From: a bacterium
Lineage (GTDB): Bacteria > Chloroflexota > Dormibacteria > Aeolococcales > Aeolococcaceae
Direction of reading: 5' to 3'
Assembly (NCBI GenBank): GCA_021850405.1
Contig: JAJZMA010000035.1
Span: 1-6,449, forward strand
Length of the DNA stretch: 6,449 nt
Of the stretch, positions 1 to 5,922 are shown piece by piece; the stretch's first letter is position 1; the number at the start of each line of letters is the position of its first letter. Position numbers and translations under genes: made by a program. The notes beneath the pieces are model-generated. The model saw only the letters and a list, made by a program, of their open reading frames with translations. It was not told where the DNA came from and did not search any database.

Positions 1-717
1 GATATTGCGCCCCTCCCGCCCGATGATTCGCCCTTTAAGATCGTCATTGGGGAGATGCAAGACGGTTACAGATGCCTCGCCGCTCTGCTCGGAAGCGTAC
101 CGCTGCATGGATGCAATGATGATCTCCCGGCTCTTCTGTGCAGCCTCCTCTGCAACAGCTGCTCCAGCGCGGGCAATCCGCTCTGCAACCTCAGCGTCCA
201 GTTCAAGCTCAACCTGGGCCAGCAACTCCGCCCTGGCTTCTTCCAGCGAAAGCCCAGCCACCCGCTCCAGCTCGTGGTCCATCTGCGCCCTTGCAACCTC
301 AAGCGCACTCTGGTTTTCCTTTACCCGGGCAGCCTCAGCCTCCACTTTCTGCTCCAGCGCCTCAAGCTCGCGCCGTTTCTTCTCGAGTACCTCCTCCCGG
401 TGTGCCGCACGCTGCTCCTGACGGGCCACCTCTGCACGCCGCTCCCGCAGCTCATTGTCTACCTCACCCCGGATCCGGAACGCCTCTTCCTGGGCAGATA
501 GCAGCAGCAGCTTTCTTTCCTGATCCGCCTGGGCCCGCTCGGCAGACACATTGCCAGCATGTGCCTCCCGCTCCATGCGCAGGCGCGCACGCTCCTGCCA
601 CGCCCATGCACCAGCGGCAACCGCCAGCAGGGCCAAAATTATAACCGCCCCAACAAGGGCAATAGCTGCGATTTTAAATTTCCTCGAGAGTAATTCCGTG
701 GAGATAAACCACTCCAC
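1..717 (-). CDS. rny: Ribonuclease Y, N-terminal part (cut by window edge)
   Basis: RNase Y is a membrane-anchored endoribonuclease that initiates mRNA decay. Reading the minus strand from a GTG at 717 gives 239 residues with no stop. Residues ~16-39 are a hydrophobic anchor (VGAVIILALLAVAAG). Residues ~40-205 are a charged, Glu/Arg/Ala-rich coiled coil including EVDNELRERR, which is typical of the family. From ~215 the KH RNA-binding domain starts, with LPNDDLKGRIIGREGRNI at 222-239 and the GREG loop at 233-236. The rest of KH and the catalytic HD domain lie outside the window. The start is uncertain: no in-frame ATG precedes the anchor, and the GTG at 717-715 lacks a clear Shine-Dalgarno sequence. 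The gene is divergent from ftsK. In many Gram-positive genomes rny sits next to recA; here recA lies about 5.3 kb away. Family identity is near certain. Confidence 0.93.
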   Translation of the reverse strand, partial: MEWFISTELLSRKFKIAAIALVGAVIILALLAVAAGAWAWQERARLRMEREAHAGNVSAERAQADQERKLLLLSAQEEAFRIRGEVDNELRERRAEVARQEQRAAHREEVLEKKRRELEALEQKVEAEAARVKENQSALEVARAQMDHELERVAGLSLEEARAELLAQVELELDAEVAERIARAGAAVAEEAAQKSREIIIASMQRYASEQSGEASVTVLHLPNDDLKGRIIGREGRNI

Positions 718-810
718 CCATATGGATCTGCCAACCCACCTAAGGATGCTCCCAGACTGAACCCCAGCCCCCTGCCCCTGGGCCACACCCTAGACGCGTC
801 GGCCCCCCCA

Positions 811-816
811 TTGTAC
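811..816 (-). promoter_or_regulatory. Candidate -10 box of rny
   Basis: On the minus strand the hexamer is TACAAT, five of six matches to TATAAT, about 95 bases upstream of the proposed rny GTG. The expected -35 position (834-839) reads CGGCAG, a poor match, so the promoter would need an activator or another sigma factor. This is inference from sequence only. Confidence 0.3.
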
Positions 817-821
817 GGATC

Positions 822-851
822 TTTGGCTCTCCCCTGCCGGGATTAGCCAAA
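822..851. repeat. Inverted repeat TTTGGCT-N16-AGCCAAA
   Basis: Perfect 7-bp arms lie at 822-828 and 845-851, with an inner TCCC/GGGA pairing at 830-833 and 839-842. No T-run follows on either strand, so it is not an intrinsic terminator. Its centre coincides with the expected -35 position of the candidate rny promoter, which fits an operator; it could also be a structured site in a longer transcript. The repeat is seen directly; the role is inferred. Confidence 0.5.
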
Positions 852-864
852 CCACTGTCACATC
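850..864 (-). promoter_or_regulatory. Shared upstream motif, rny copy
   Basis: The minus strand reads GATGTGACAGTGGTT. The same 15-mer with one change (GATGTGACAGCGGTT) lies upstream of recA at 5869-5883, in the same orientation relative to its gene. The last two bases overlap the arm of the 822-851 dyad. It does not match a CRP site because the second half-site is missing. The binding factor is unknown. Confidence 0.4.
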
Positions 865-957
865 CGATAAAAATCGGCTTCCGCGGCGAGGGGCAGGCGT
901 CCCCATAAACTAGAGGGAGGCGTCCATGTCGCAAAAATCATCTTTGCCAACCCGCCA

Positions 958-969
958 GAACAGATGTGC
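958..969. promoter_or_regulatory. Weak LexA-like box upstream of ftsK
   Basis: GAACAGATGTGC matches ten of twelve positions of GAACATATGTTC and seven of the eight outer GAAC/GTTC positions. It ends 65 bases before the ftsK ATG. In E. coli ftsK (dinH) is SOS-inducible, so control would make sense, but a single match of this quality can arise by chance. Confidence 0.25.
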
Positions 970-1034
970 ACTAGCATCAAGACTGTGCTTCTTCCTTGCT
1001 TTTTAAGAGAAGAGGTAGAGTAAAAGCGAGCACA

Positions 1035-3452
1035 ATGCCCAAACGTTCCAGCCGGAAGTCGAGCCCGCCCAAAAGGGGTAGCCGCAGGACAGGCCGCAAG
1101 GCACGCCCCACAATCGGTGCACGTCTGCATCTGGGCTGGCCATGGATGTTGCGGGCGCACCTCTCAAGAACCCAGAAAAGCGAGCTATCTGGCGTTGCGG
1201 CTATTGCTGCTGGGCTGAGCATCCTGCTGGTGCTGACGCTCTCCCGTTCTGGAATCATTGGTGGATTCCTCCACACGGTACTAATAGGAGCGTTTGGATT
1301 CTGTGCCCCTGTGATAGCGGCGTTACTGCTTTTTCTTGGGGGAAGACAGATCTGGCTCGGTGAACCGACAGGGGGGCAGAATGCTGGCACTCTCATGGGT
1401 GGCCTGATGACTGTCGTGGGCCTGCTTGGTCTGGCAGGGATTCTCCTGCCAGGAGCCGATGGAGTAGTTGGCAACTTCATTGCCCATGTCTTCACCTGGC
1501 CGTCCGGCCCAGCGGTAGGGGCCGTCATCCTGGCGATGCTAGCTGTCGGTGGGGCAGTCATTGCTGTTGAACTACGCCTCCGCTTCCTTATGGAAAAGGC
1601 GGGCTGGATGGCAGGCCGCCTCAGGAGCCACGGGCGCAGTTCGCCTGGAGATGATCCCGCCAGAATTCCCCAGGGGAAAAATGGAAAGCAGGAGAAGAAA
1701 AGAAAGGGGGAACTGGCTCTGAAAGAAGGAGCGCTGGCTACCCTCGACATAAAGGGGCTTCCGCCAGAGTACGTTCCCTTTAACGATCCTCCCCTGGAGC
1801 TGGATGAGCCTGTGCCACCGCGCAGGGAGGCTGGAGCGCCGTTTGGATCCGGGACTGAGCCTTTCCTGATCGAATCTGTGCTGCCTCCGGGCGGGAAGAA
1901 CGGAGAAACAGCCAGCGCCAGCACTTCAGCCGGTGCGATGCTGCCAGGGGTGTCCGCAGTACTGCTGGAAGGTGCAGGAACTGAGCCCATAGAGGTGTCA
2001 TGGACAATCCCAAACTCTGAGCTTCTGGACACCGTACATGGCCACAGGGAAAGACTTGAGCAGGAGGTACGGACCACTGGGGCAACTATCGCATCCACGC
2101 TGCAGTCCTTTGGCATAGACGCAAGGATAATCGGGGCCAGTAGCGGTCCAACAGTCACCCAGTACGAACTGCAGCCCGCTCGAGGGGTCCCGGTAAGAAA
2201 GATTCTTGGCTACCAGACTGACCTGTCGCTCGCACTGGCAGCCCCGATAAGAATCCAGCCGTTCATCCCTGGTAAACCAGCTATAGGGATTGAGGTGCCA
2301 AACAAGGCAGCCCAGCTGGTAACGCTCAAGGAGATAGTGCAGTCAAGACCATTCAATGATCCTGCCCACCGGCTTACCGTTGCCCTTGGAGCTGATGTTT
2401 CCGGCCAGCCGGTTGTGGGAGATCTGGCCAGAATGCCTCATCTGCTCATCGCAGGCGCCACGGGAAGTGGCAAGTCGGTATGTATCAACACAATTCTTGC
2501 CGGGTTCCTGCTGCAGGCGACCCCAAGGGAGCTGAAACTGGTGCTTATCGATCCAAAGCGCGTCGAGCTTTCAGGATTTGCCGACATCCCCCACCTTCTG
2601 GTGCCAGTCGTGGTCGAGACCGAAGCCGCTGTCGCTTCCCTGCGGTGGGCGGTAAAGGAGATGGAGGAACGCTACAAGCTCTTTGCATCGCACAACGCCA
2701 GGAACATAACCTCGTTCAATGAAAAGGCAGAAAGTCTGGGGCTGTCCCCCCTGCCGATGATTGTGATTGTAATTGATGAACTTGCTGACCTGATGATGGT
2801 GGCAGCAGGCGAAATAGAAGATCTCATTTGCCGGATAGCCCAGCTCGCGCGTGCTGTAGGGATCCACCTCATTGTTGCTACGCAACGGCCATCTGCCGAC
2901 ATCATTACAGGGCTCATCAAAGCCAACATTCCGAGCCGCATCGCATTTGCAGTAGCCAGTGGAGTTGACTCCCGGGTGATTCTGGACGAGATGGGGGCTG
3001 AGAAGCTGCTTGGCCGTGGAGACATGCTCTACCTCCCTGTGGACGAAGGCAAACCACGGCGGCTGCAGGGAGCGTATGTGAGCGAGCGTGAGCTGGACTC
3101 TCTGATCTCGTTCTGGAGGAGCCAGGGAAAGCCGGACTACCAGGAGGAGATATTCCAGGTAGAGGCAACCGTCAGCTGGGCCCGCGACGCTGGAAAGCGG
3201 GATCCGCTGTTTCCCAAGGCTGCCCACATCGTTGCGGCTGAGGGACGGGCAGCAGCCTCGCTCCTCCAGCGCAAGCTGAGTGTTGGATATACAAGGGCTG
3301 CACGCCTGATTGACCAGCTGGCAGAGTACAACGTCGTCGGACCCTACGAAGGCAGCAAGTCCAGGGATGTACTTATGGATGTTGTCCAGGTGGATGAGCT
3401 GCTGTCCGAGCTTGGAGACGAGCCGGGCAATCAGTCCTACCAGCGTTTCTAG
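1035..3452 (+). CDS. ftsK: DNA translocase FtsK/SpoIIIE
   Basis: FtsK pumps double-stranded DNA through the division septum using ATP and helps resolve and segregate chromosomes. From the ATG at 1035 the protein has 805 residues, the usual size of SpoIIIE-like forms. It has a very basic N-terminus (1-30), four membrane segments (~51-70, 79-102, 118-138, 158-179), a charged/proline-rich linker (~190-330), then the alpha/beta motor with Walker A GATGSGKS (474-481) and Walker B IVIVIDE (576-582). The C-terminal gamma winged-helix domain (~723-788) carries GYTRAARLID and VVGPYEGSK, which in the family reads KOPS/SRS orienting sequences. All key residues are intact. A TTG at 996 would add 13 basic residues but has no ribosome site; the ATG has only a weak GCGAG nearby, so the start is moderately sure. 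A long antisense frame opposite this gene is a coding shadow. Confidence 0.97.
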   Translation: MPKRSSRKSSPPKRGSRRTGRKARPTIGARLHLGWPWMLRAHLSRTQKSELSGVAAIAAGLSILLVLTLSRSGIIGGFLHTVLIGAFGFCAPVIAALLLFLGGRQIWLGEPTGGQNAGTLMGGLMTVVGLLGLAGILLPGADGVVGNFIAHVFTWPSGPAVGAVILAMLAVGGAVIAVELRLRFLMEKAGWMAGRLRSHGRSSPGDDPARIPQGKNGKQEKKRKGELALKEGALATLDIKGLPPEYVPFNDPPLELDEPVPPRREAGAPFGSGTEPFLIESVLPPGGKNGETASASTSAGAMLPGVSAVLLEGAGTEPIEVSWTIPNSELLDTVHGHRERLEQEVRTTGATIASTLQSFGIDARIIGASSGPTVTQYELQPARGVPVRKILGYQTDLSLALAAPIRIQPFIPGKPAIGIEVPNKAAQLVTLKEIVQSRPFNDPAHRLTVALGADVSGQPVVGDLARMPHLLIAGATGSGKSVCINTILAGFLLQATPRELKLVLIDPKRVELSGFADIPHLLVPVVVETEAAVASLRWAVKEMEERYKLFASHNARNITSFNEKAESLGLSPLPMIVIVIDELADLMMVAAGEIEDLICRIAQLARAVGIHLIVATQRPSADIITGLIKANIPSRIAFAVASGVDSRVILDEMGAEKLLGRGDMLYLPVDEGKPRRLQGAYVSERELDSLISFWRSQGKPDYQEEIFQVEATVSWARDAGKRDPLFPKAAHIVAAEGRAAASLLQRKLSVGYTRAARLIDQLAEYNVVGPYEGSKSRDVLMDVVQVDELLSELGDEPGNQSYQRF

Positions 3453-3456
3453 CTGG

Positions 3457-3481
3457 CCCCACCATCACACCCCACCCACCC
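3457..3481 (+). terminator. Possible Rho-loading (rut-like) C-rich stretch after ftsK
   Basis: Just after the ftsK stop, 25 bases contain 18 C, 6 A, 1 T and no G. C-rich, G-poor, unstructured RNA is what Rho prefers. No hairpin with a T-run is present between ftsK and yajQ. Rho-dependent termination is therefore an inference; readthrough into yajQ is equally possible. Confidence 0.3.
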
Positions 3482-3607
3482 TGGCACTGCCGACATTCGG
3501 CCCCTGTGCAGGACACCTGCCATCCAGGGCGCAGCGGGAAATGAGCCAGTACATCGATGCGCCAAGGCTGGGCCGGCATGGTGACCAAGGCTGTATCCTT
3601 AACCACC

Positions 3608-4099
3608 ATGGCGACTGAGTTCTCGTTCGACGTGGTGTCAGATTTCGACCAGCAGGAGATGGTCAACGCTGTTGACCAGGCAAGGCGCGAAATTGGCACC
3701 AGATATGATTTCAAGGGCGTAACGGCTGAGATAGAGCTCGACAAGAGCGCCATCACACTTACCAGCTCGTCAGAGATGCACCTGAAAGCAATCCTTGATG
3801 TCCTGCAGAGCAAGGTGCACAAGCGGGGGCTTGACCTGCGGGTGCTGGATCCCAAGGAGCCAGAGCCGGCAGCAAAAGGGACTCTGCGCCAGAAAATAGA
3901 GCTGCGGAGAGGAATCCCTGAGGAGCTGGCCAAGGAGCTTCAGAAGCGGATAAAGACCGGCTTTCCCAAGGCGCAGGCCAGAATCCAGGGTGACCAGCTG
4001 CGGGTATCTGCCCGTGACAAGGACCTGCTGCAGTCGATCATCCAGGAGCTGAAGGGGGCAGAACTTCCAGCTCCACTACAGTTCACCAACTACCGCTAG
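3608..4099 (+). CDS. yajQ: YajQ family nucleotide-binding protein
   Basis: The protein belongs to the YajQ/DUF520 family: small cytoplasmic proteins with two ferredoxin-like domains that bind nucleotides. Some members, in Xanthomonas and Pseudomonas, bind cyclic di-GMP and act as regulators. The ATG at 3608 gives 163 residues, the same as E. coli YajQ. The start FSFDVVSDFDQQEMVNAVDQ, the middle KVHKRGLDL, and the end with IQGDQLRVSARDKDLLQ, LPAPLQFTNYR match the family throughout. The frame is open further upstream (ATG at 3557 and 3578), but those residues have no family counterpart and no strong ribosome site. It lies 155 bases after ftsK and just before pgsA, likely in one transcript with pgsA and cinA. 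Its precise role here is unknown. Confidence 0.93.
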   Translation: MATEFSFDVVSDFDQQEMVNAVDQARREIGTRYDFKGVTAEIELDKSAITLTSSSEMHLKAILDVLQSKVHKRGLDLRVLDPKEPEPAAKGTLRQKIELRRGIPEELAKELQKRIKTGFPKAQARIQGDQLRVSARDKDLLQSIIQELKGAELPAPLQFTNYR

Positions 4100-4137
4100 A
4101 CGGGTCCGTAGCAGCGGTGGACCGGCTAAAGCGGCAG

Positions 4138-4665
4138 ATGAACCTGCCCAACCAGCTCACCATCTTCCGGATCCTGCTGATCCCCGTCATCGGGATTCTC
4201 ATGTACGCCTCTTTCACCTGGCATTTTCAGGCAGCACTACTGGCATACGCAGTCGCGGCAGCTACTGACACTCTCGATGGTGAGATAGCGCGACGACGCA
4301 ACCAGGTCACCGACCTGGGCAAGCTGCTGGACCCGCTGGCGGACAAACTGCTTGTGATCACCATACTGTCGATCATGGTGGGAGAAGGGACGCTGGCCGC
4401 GTGGGTGGTAGTGATCATACTCGGGCGCGAATTTCTCATCACGGGCCTGCGTTTCATTGCGGCACAGCAAGGTGTTGTCATCGCCTCCACCCCGTGGGGC
4501 AAGTCCAAGACACTCACGCAGAACCTGATGATAGCTATCCTCCTCCTGGGGCGCCCCTACCCCCCCGTCGGCCACGTCGCGTTTCTGTTCATCGGACTTG
4601 CCATAATTACAACGATCCTGAGTGGAGGTGACTACCTCTGGCGCTACCGCAGGTTCATCCTGTGA
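4138..4665 (+). CDS. pgsA: CDP-diacylglycerol-glycerol-3-phosphate 3-phosphatidyltransferase
   Basis: PgsA transfers a phosphatidyl group from CDP-diacylglycerol to glycerol-3-phosphate, the committed step to phosphatidylglycerol, in the cytoplasmic membrane. From the ATG at 4138 it has 175 residues, starting MNLPNQLTIFRILLIPVIGI as is typical. The complete CDP-alcohol phosphatidyltransferase signature D-x2-DG-x2-AR-x8-G-x3-D-x3-D is present, with aspartates 44, 47, 65 and 69. Several hydrophobic segments (~12-26, 31-43, 71-82, 87-100, 124-135, 145-164) fit a multi-pass protein. A GTG at 4117 would add seven residues (MDRLKRQ) and shorten the gap to yajQ to 17 bases; neither start has a good ribosome site. 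Its stop overlaps the possible cinA start as GTGA, suggesting translational coupling. A phosphatidylserine or cardiolipin synthase relative is less likely given length and N-terminus. Confidence 0.93.
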   Translation: MNLPNQLTIFRILLIPVIGILMYASFTWHFQAALLAYAVAAATDTLDGEIARRRNQVTDLGKLLDPLADKLLVITILSIMVGEGTLAAWVVVIILGREFLITGLRFIAAQQGVVIASTPWGKSKTLTQNLMIAILLLGRPYPPVGHVAFLFIGLAIITTILSGGDYLWRYRRFIL

Positions 4666-5249
4666 CTCCATCCCATGCTCAGGCACGCATGAGGCACAGT
4701 CCCCATGACAAGGAGGTAGCTCTGGAGCAACCTGAGATTGCTGTCTTCTCGCCCGCCCCGGAACCAGAGAGGCCAGCAGCAGAAGAAGTGGTGGCCGGGA
4801 TAGCAAGGCGCTGCGACCGGCAAAAACTCACTGTGGCCACAGCTGAATCATGTACAGGGGGGCTGCTGGCAGCAGCACTCACGTCGGTTGCTGGGGCATC
4901 CTCATTCTTTTGTGGTGGCATTGTCTGCTACAGCAGCCCACTCAAGGTCGCAATTGGAGTACCTGCAGAACTGATTGGGCTGCATGGCGCAGCAAGCCTA
5001 GAAGTTGCAGCTGCGATGGCACAGGCGGTGCGCACCTGGGCAGCTACGGACGTTGGGGTTGCAGTTACCGGCGCTGCTGGCCCCCTTCCCGACGGCAACG
5101 CCCAGCCAGGCCAGATCTACATCGCCTGTGCAGATGCAAGCAGAATCACATCTGCCGAACTAAGCAGGGACCTGGGCCGGGAGGAGAACCGGAATGCTGC
5201 GGTGAGGCAGGCATTAGCATTGCTCTGCAACTCCCTGCCCAAAGGTTAG
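4662..5249 (+). CDS. pncC: CinA C-terminal domain protein / nicotinamide-nucleotide amidohydrolase
   Basis: This is a stand-alone CinA C-terminal domain. Family members (PncC) deamidate nicotinamide mononucleotide to nicotinate mononucleotide, recycling NAD breakdown products. With the GTG at 4662 there are 195 residues, and the domain occupies ~40-193. It shows ATAESCTGGLLAA (59-71, with Ser63 the presumed nucleophile), GGIVCYSSPLKVAIGV (85-100) and VAVTGAAGP (133-141) followed by PGQIYIA. The usual TGIAGP reads TGAAGP, and the glycine pair after it is replaced by LPDG, so this loop deviates. The N-terminal CinA domain is absent. The first ~38 residues are proline/glutamate-rich and not family-like, so the true start may be later: ATG at 4689 or a CTG at 4722 placed after a perfect AAGGAGGT (4710-4717). 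The GTG overlaps the pgsA stop. In many Gram-positive genomes cinA precedes recA. Confidence 0.9.
   Translation: MTPSHAQARMRHSPHDKEVALEQPEIAVFSPAPEPERPAAEEVVAGIARRCDRQKLTVATAESCTGGLLAAALTSVAGASSFFCGGIVCYSSPLKVAIGVPAELIGLHGAASLEVAAAMAQAVRTWAATDVGVAVTGAAGPLPDGNAQPGQIYIACADASRITSAELSRDLGREENRNAAVRQALALLCNSLPKG
4710..4717 (+). promoter_or_regulatory. Perfect Shine-Dalgarno AAGGAGGT inside the 5' part of cinA
   Basis: AAGGAGGT is the strongest ribosome-binding sequence in the window. The only in-frame codon at suitable distance is CTG at 4722-4724, five bases after AGGAGG. An out-of-frame mini-ORF, ATG ACA AGG AGG TAG (4705-4719), includes it. This bears on the real start of the cinA product, or it may cause ribosome pausing. 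Confidence 0.4.
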
Positions 5250-5277
5250 CCCCGTCAAGAGGGGGAAAAAACAAGGA

Positions 5278-5634
5278 TCAGGAGGTAAGCGCAGAGGCTC
5301 CAAAGCGGTTCGGACCCGGTGTGCCAGGAAGAACAAACAACACTATGAGCCATATTGACCCAATAAACGGCACAAACGCTATAAGCCACCACCACCCGCT
5401 CTTGTCAATATCATGCAGCCTACGGACTTCAATCGCGAGCCCCGGGATTATAATCGCCAGAACGTAGAGGACGTAGACAATGTGCAGGATAGGTACGGCA
5501 AAAGACAGTACCAGTAACACAACTCCGACAACAAGATTACAGAGCATGGCTTTCCAGAAATCCCCGCGTGATGTTCTTGCCTCGAAATTGAAATAATTCC
5601 TCCAGACTGACATGTAGGCATCTGTAAAGGACAC
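5278..5634 (-). CDS. DUF805 family small membrane protein
   Basis: This is a DUF805 (YhaH/YhaI-like) inner-membrane protein of unknown function. I chose the GTG at 5634, preceded by a strong GGAGGGAGG; this gives 118 residues beginning MSFTDAYMSVWRNYFNF, the usual family N-terminus. An ATG at 5658 would add eight residues (MVCSEGGA) but would place the ribosome site inside the gene. The hallmarks are NYFNFEARTSRGDFW (13-27), hydrophobic segments ~30-47, 50-66 and 82-102, the signature VRRLHDIDKSGWWWLI (70-85), and a C-terminal GTPGPNRFG (104-112). It is convergent with cinA (28 bases between stops) and divergent from recA, and so interrupts the frequent cinA-recA adjacency. No operon partner is visible. 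Family assignment is firm; function is unknown. Confidence 0.93.
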   Translation of the reverse strand: MSFTDAYMSVWRNYFNFEARTSRGDFWKAMLCNLVVGVVLLVLSFAVPILHIVYVLYVLAIIIPGLAIEVRRLHDIDKSGWWWLIAFVPFIGSIWLIVLFVLPGTPGPNRFGASALTS

Positions 5635-5638
5635 TGCG

Positions 5639-5647
5639 CCTCCCTCC
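5639..5647 (-). promoter_or_regulatory. Ribosome-binding site deciding the DUF805 start
   Basis: The minus strand reads GGAGGGAGG, with four bases (CGCA) before the GTG at 5634. This favours the GTG over the upstream ATG at 5658. Confidence 0.65.
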
Positions 5648-5688
5648 GAACAAACCATAGGTCACGGACCAGCTAGCGACTGGATTCG

Positions 5689-5741
5689 CACAATACTACT
5701 CCGCCTGCAAGCGGAGCAAATGGTGCTCGCACGGGATTGTG
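5689..5741. repeat. Nested and mutually exclusive inverted repeats
   Basis: Outer arms CACAAT (5689-5694) and ATTGTG (5736-5741) enclose CTCCGC (5699-5704)/GCGGAG (5711-5716). An alternative hairpin GAGCA (5714-5718)/TGCTC (5724-5728) shares bases with the second arm, so the two inner hairpins cannot coexist. On the minus strand this would lie in the DUF805 leader or promoter. There is no T-run, so it is not a terminator. Role unknown. Confidence 0.35.
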
Positions 5742-5868
5742 ACAGCCAGGCAAGACAGGCCAGCCCGATTTCGAGTCCGCCTGCACTCCCTGCCCCAGCT
5801 CCGAGCTACCCAGTGACCTGTCTTTCAGAGTGAGGCCCCTTCGGCCGGGCACAGGCCAGCAGCGAGCC

Positions 5869-5883
5869 GATGTGACAGCGGTT
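5869..5883 (+). promoter_or_regulatory. Shared upstream motif, recA copy
   Basis: GATGTGACAGCGGTT matches the minus-strand rny upstream element at 850-864 in 14 of 15 positions. It immediately precedes and overlaps the candidate -35 box of recA. A shorter copy, TGTGACAGC, lies at 5738-5746. Confidence 0.4.
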
Positions 5884-5911
5884 GTGCAACCCCTGTTCGA
5901 GCAGATACCAT
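5882..5911 (+). promoter_or_regulatory. Candidate recA promoter
   Basis: TTGTGC (5882-5887) and TACCAT (5906-5911) are separated by 18 bases, matching the sigma-70 consensus at three and four of six positions. The LexA-type box begins within the -10 element, as expected for a repressed SOS promoter. The match is weak and rests partly on context. Confidence 0.3.
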
Positions 5912-5922
5912 ACATATGTTCG
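5909..5922. promoter_or_regulatory. LexA (SOS) box upstream of recA, Gram-positive type
   Basis: The sequence CATACATATGTTCG matches 12 of 14 positions of CGAACATATGTTCG, the Gram-positive type LexA box; the right half GTTCG and the centre ACATATGT are perfect, the left half is degenerate (ATAC for GAAC). It lies 82 bases before the recA ATG at 6005 and overlaps the candidate -10 box. This type of box is known from Bacillus and Actinobacteria and has been reported for Dehalococcoides. Confidence 0.6.

Larger units (their letters stand above)
718..1034. other. Divergent intergenic region between rny and ftsK
   Basis: This stretch of 317 bases carries no convincing gene and must hold the promoters of both divergent genes. 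It contains a 7-bp inverted repeat (822-851), a small perfect hairpin CCGAT-AAAA-ATCGG (864-877), a candidate rny -10 box (811-816, TACAAT on the minus strand), a motif shared with the recA upstream region (850-864) and a weak SOS-like box (958-969). I found no good sigma-70 promoter for ftsK. The short minus-strand reading frames across it resemble no known protein. Confidence 0.7.

Noticed and set aside
55..644. Plus-strand frames over the first 640 bases
   Set aside because: They are antisense to the rny coiled coil, which is clearly coding with RNase Y sequence; the plus frames show only Ser/Ala/Pro/Leu-rich shadow sequence.
996..1034. TTG at 996 as the ftsK start
   Set aside because: No ribosome site precedes it, and the ATG at 1035 already gives a full-length protein; kept only as an alternative.
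977..2158. 393-codon open frame on the minus strand opposite ftsK
   Set aside because: It is a low-complexity Ser/Pro/Arg-rich translation without family motifs, lying fully across the well-supported ftsK gene; this is a coding shadow in GC-rich DNA.
5250..5277. Hairpin-like CCCCGTCAAGAGGGG followed by AAAAAA as a terminator between cinA and the DUF805 gene
   Set aside because: The run after the stem is A, not T, on the plus strand, and on the minus strand the T-run precedes the stem; neither orientation makes an intrinsic terminator.
5766..5780. tRNA T-loop-like TTCGAGTCC before recA
   Set aside because: The flanking five-base arms do not pair, and no acceptor, D or anticodon stems fit.
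5869..5888. CRP-type site (TGTGA-N6-TCACA) in the recA upstream motif
   Set aside because: The TGTGA half is present, but the second half reads TTGTG-like rather than TCACA.
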